The position numbers and the translations under genes are program-made. Positions 62,209 through 64,000 of a stretch of 64,000 nt of DNA are shown here, in pieces. Under the pieces are notes generated by a model. It saw nothing but the letters and a program-made list of their open reading frames with translations, was not told the origin of the DNA and searched no databases. This DNA is from Bacteroidota bacterium (GTDB lineage: Bacteria; Bacteroidota; Bacteroidia; Palsa-965). The DNA is taken from positions 372,001-436,000 of the forward strand of contig JADBYT010000002.1 in NCBI GenBank assembly GCA_020402865.1. The letters are read 5' to 3'. Every line of letters starts with the position of its first letter. The stretch's first letter is position 1.

Positions 62209-63407
62209 TTTTTCGGAGTCGTATCACCTCCCTCTGTGCCCTCGTCGGTTTGCCAGGGCAGGTAATGGGCGCCAAGCATGGCCAGTACCGGATCAACACG
62301 GTAAATGCTTTTGTTTACTTTGTTGCAGAGGATAATTACCGTTACATCATCACTTATTCCGCGATAGAAGGCAGTGGTGTAGCCATGCCACCAGCCATTA
62401 TGAAATACGGCACGTGCACCATCGTCGAAAGTGCGGATGCGCCAGCCAAAGCCGTAATTCCACGTTTCCTTGCCTTTTAGTTCAGGACTGGCGCCGGTGA
62501 ATGCGAGTTGCAGCGTTTCCTTTGTGAGTATTTTATGCTGCTTCAGTGCGCGGTCCCAGATAAACAAATCTTCCGGAGTGGAAATTACGCCCTTATCGCC
62601 GGTCACATTGTCGAAATAATTATCCTCCCAGTGTTCCCACTTTCTGAAATAGGCCAGTGCCCGGTTGTTAAGCCGCGATGTGTCCGTATTGACCCATGTG
62701 TTTTTCATGCCCAGCGGTTTGAAAAAACGGGTGTGCATAAAGCCGGCAAACGACTGTCCTGAAATTTTTTCCACCACCATAGCCAGCAACACATAGCCGG
62801 TATTGTTGTAGTCGAATTTTTCGTTTGGCCGGTGATCGGGCGATGGTTTGAGTTTGCGCATCAGTGCCAGCATGCTGTCGTTATTGAAATAAGCCGGCAC
62901 ACGTTTCTGTTCGCGATAGTAATCGTCGCAGAAATAGGTATAGGTAGGTAAGCCGCTGCGGTGTGTGAGCAGGTGGCGAATGGTGATGCCGCTAAATATG
63001 CTGTCGGGGAACCAGCGTTGCAGCGGATCGTCGTAATTCAGTTTTTTTTCCTGCTGCAACAGCATAATGGCAGCAGCGGTAAACTGTTTGGATACGGAAG
63101 CAAGTTGTATGCCCGACGAAAGTGTGAGCGAATCGTGCCGCGATACATTGGCCCATCCATAGGCTTTGTGAAAGAGCACCACGCCACGCTGCGCAATAAG
63201 CACTGAGCCGCTGAAATTGTTTGTAGCGGCCAGTTTTGCAAAATGCGTATCAAGCTGATAGGCCTTACGGTCGGCATCAATGAGTTTGCGCAAAATGGGC
63301 GTACTGTCAATAGCCACCGTGTCTTTTGTGGCCTTCTGTGCCTCGTTAGAACTGCACGACGAAAGCAAAAGCCACAGGGCTGAACTGCAGCAGAGGAGGG
63401 ATTTCAT
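62205..63407 (-). CDS. Serine hydrolase, beta-lactamase class C-like lipoprotein
   Basis: A 400-residue protein of the serine beta-lactamase/DD-peptidase-like family (PF00144). Catalytic Ser and Lys are in SVSKQ (about 105-109), Tyr is in DYNNTGY (about 198-204), and the third motif HNGWWHG is near 345-351. The signal includes the lipobox LLSSC (Cys18), so it is a lipoprotein. ATG 63407 is the real start; upstream sequence to 63509 is not coding for this family. Family members act as esterases, D-amino-acid peptidases or beta-lactamases, which sequence does not separate here. Confidence 0.85.
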   Translation of the reverse strand: MKSLLCCSSALWLLLSSCSSNEAQKATKDTVAIDSTPILRKLIDADRKAYQLDTHFAKLAATNNFSGSVLIAQRGVVLFHKAYGWANVSRHDSLTLSSGIQLASVSKQFTAAAIMLLQQEKKLNYDDPLQRWFPDSIFSGITIRHLLTHRSGLPTYTYFCDDYYREQKRVPAYFNNDSMLALMRKLKPSPDHRPNEKFDYNNTGYVLLAMVVEKISGQSFAGFMHTRFFKPLGMKNTWVNTDTSRLNNRALAYFRKWEHWEDNYFDNVTGDKGVISTPEDLFIWDRALKQHKILTKETLQLAFTGASPELKGKETWNYGFGWRIRTFDDGARAVFHNGWWHGYTTAFYRGISDDVTVIILCNKVNKSIYRVDPVLAMLGAHYLPWQTDEGTEGGDTTPKK

Positions 63408-63492
63408 TGGCTCAAAATTGCGGAAAATGAATGTGTGCTCTGCCATTGCCGCTTCCAAGTAATGAACAAATCCGGTGTTGATTACCACAAAA

Positions 63493-63527
63493 AAAAACAG
63501 CCGGTTCATAGCGAACCGGCTGTTTTT
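63493..63527 (-). terminator. Terminator of the coiled-coil gene at the window end
   Basis: A perfect 15-bp inverted repeat (63493-63507 with 63513-63527) including A and T runs, located 18 bases downstream of the stop at 63546. The plus-strand left flank AAAA gives the terminal U-tract on the minus strand. Confidence 0.88.
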
Positions 63528-63545
63528 ACGGGGATGTGAAATGAG

Positions 63546-64000
63546 TTATTCCACAACAATGACTGCATATTTTGATACGCTCCAGAATTTCTCGGCATCG
63601 GTAATTACCAGTTTGTTCACCTTGCCATCGTTGCCTTCAAACTTGTACGATGAGCTGGGGTGGGTGCTCGAGAGCTTGGCTTTCTTCATGTCGCCGCCAA
63701 GGCTGATTTCTTTAACCTGAGTAATATCAACTTTCTGGAAATAAGTAAGATCCATGGTTTCGCTGAGCTTTTGCGACTTGCCAATACCAATGAAACCGCC
63801 TTCTTTGGTGAGCACACCTTTTTTGATGAGTTCTTTGCTGGTTCCGTAGGCGTAGTAAGCTGTGTTAAGCTGCTCGGTTTTAGCGGCCGACTGCTGCTGC
63901 GATTCCTGGTAGTTCATGGTAAGGTTGCTCAGCTCAAGGTTAAGCGATTCGAGCTGTGCTTTGAGGGAGGTGATTTCCTGTTCGCGTGTGGCAAGCGAGG
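63546..64000 (-). CDS. Coiled-coil protein of unknown function (5' end outside window)
   Basis: The C-terminal part of a protein that continues upstream beyond base 64000 on the minus strand. The frame is open from 64000: the first visible residues, ending in LNLELSNLTMNYQES, show the heptad pattern of a coiled coil. A C-terminal domain of about 100 residues follows, with TAYYAYGTSKELIKKGVLTKEGG and a final beta segment. An ATG at 63917 is only internal. Similar proteins with a coiled coil plus this domain occur in many Bacteroidota, but no role is known. The identity of the N-terminus (signal peptide or lipobox) cannot be seen. Confidence 0.7.
   Translation of the reverse strand, partial: SLATREQEITSLKAQLESLNLELSNLTMNYQESQQQSAAKTEQLNTAYYAYGTSKELIKKGVLTKEGGFIGIGKSQKLSETMDLTYFQKVDITQVKEISLGGDMKKAKLSSTHPSSSYKFEGNDGKVNKLVITDAEKFWSVSKYAVIVVE

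Overview
The window is chromosomal DNA of a Bacteroidota member (Flavobacteriales/Chitinophagales-like; the sequence does not settle genus or family). The evidence is four proteins with type IX secretion (T9SS) C-terminal sorting domains, an arginine pathway with the Bacteroidota-type acylornithine carbamoyltransferase, a run of DUF1573 proteins, rpoC followed by a DUF3467 gene, and several start-proximal copies of the Bacteroidota -7 element TAnnTTTG. Most of the window has balanced base composition. Distinctly AT-rich stretches occur at about 4.5-6.3 kb, 45.9-48.0 kb and 55.4-57.8 kb, and in some intergenic gaps. No rRNA, tRNA, insertion sequence, prophage or CRISPR array was recognised.

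Layout. 0-4.5 kb: the 3' part of rpoC with a strong terminator, then DUF3467. 4.5-6.3 kb: AT-rich, two small membrane proteins of unknown function. 6.3-9.8 kb: an AlkC-type DNA glycosylase convergent with a secreted PhoD-like phosphatase. 10-18.4 kb: one minus-strand arginine operon (GNAT acyltransferase, argG, argC, argD, argF', argB, argE-like, argH), tightly overlapped and preceded by a structured leader. 18.5-23.1 kb: an outer-membrane patatin, then cystathionine beta-synthase with a BtuF-like protein. 23.1-24.8 kb: a split three-gene HipBST toxin-antitoxin module with four operators spaced exactly 41 bp apart. 24.8-31.6 kb: a LolC/E-type permease, a NamZ/DUF1343 muramidase and two T9SS cargo proteins, one a cytochrome/copper-monooxygenase fusion. 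31.7-36 kb: an aminotransferase and five DUF1573 paralogues. 36-45.9 kb: valS, an M1 peptidase lipoprotein, a YdcF/ElyC protein, a T9SS protein, a putative metallopeptidase and small membrane or lipoproteins. 45.9-51.2 kb: two unknown genes, a TPR protein, an SRPBCC/GyrI-like protein, a small Spy-like protein and a 38-bp hairpin repeat array. 51.3-59.4 kb: an acyltransferase and a four-gene envelope operon of unknown function containing two large paralogues of very different base composition. 59.4-64 kb: a MarR regulator, envelope proteins, an esterase/serine-hydrolase pair and the 3' part of a coiled-coil gene that leaves the window.

How genes work together. The arg cluster covers every step from glutamate to arginine except carbamoyl-phosphate synthesis. 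Residue 90 of its carbamoyltransferase is Val, which points to succinylated rather than acetylated intermediates. HipB is expected to repress its own operon through the four operators, while HipS rather than HipB may neutralise the HipT kinase. The least explained parts are the arg leader, the 52-59 kb operon, the DUF1573 cluster and the hairpin repeat array.
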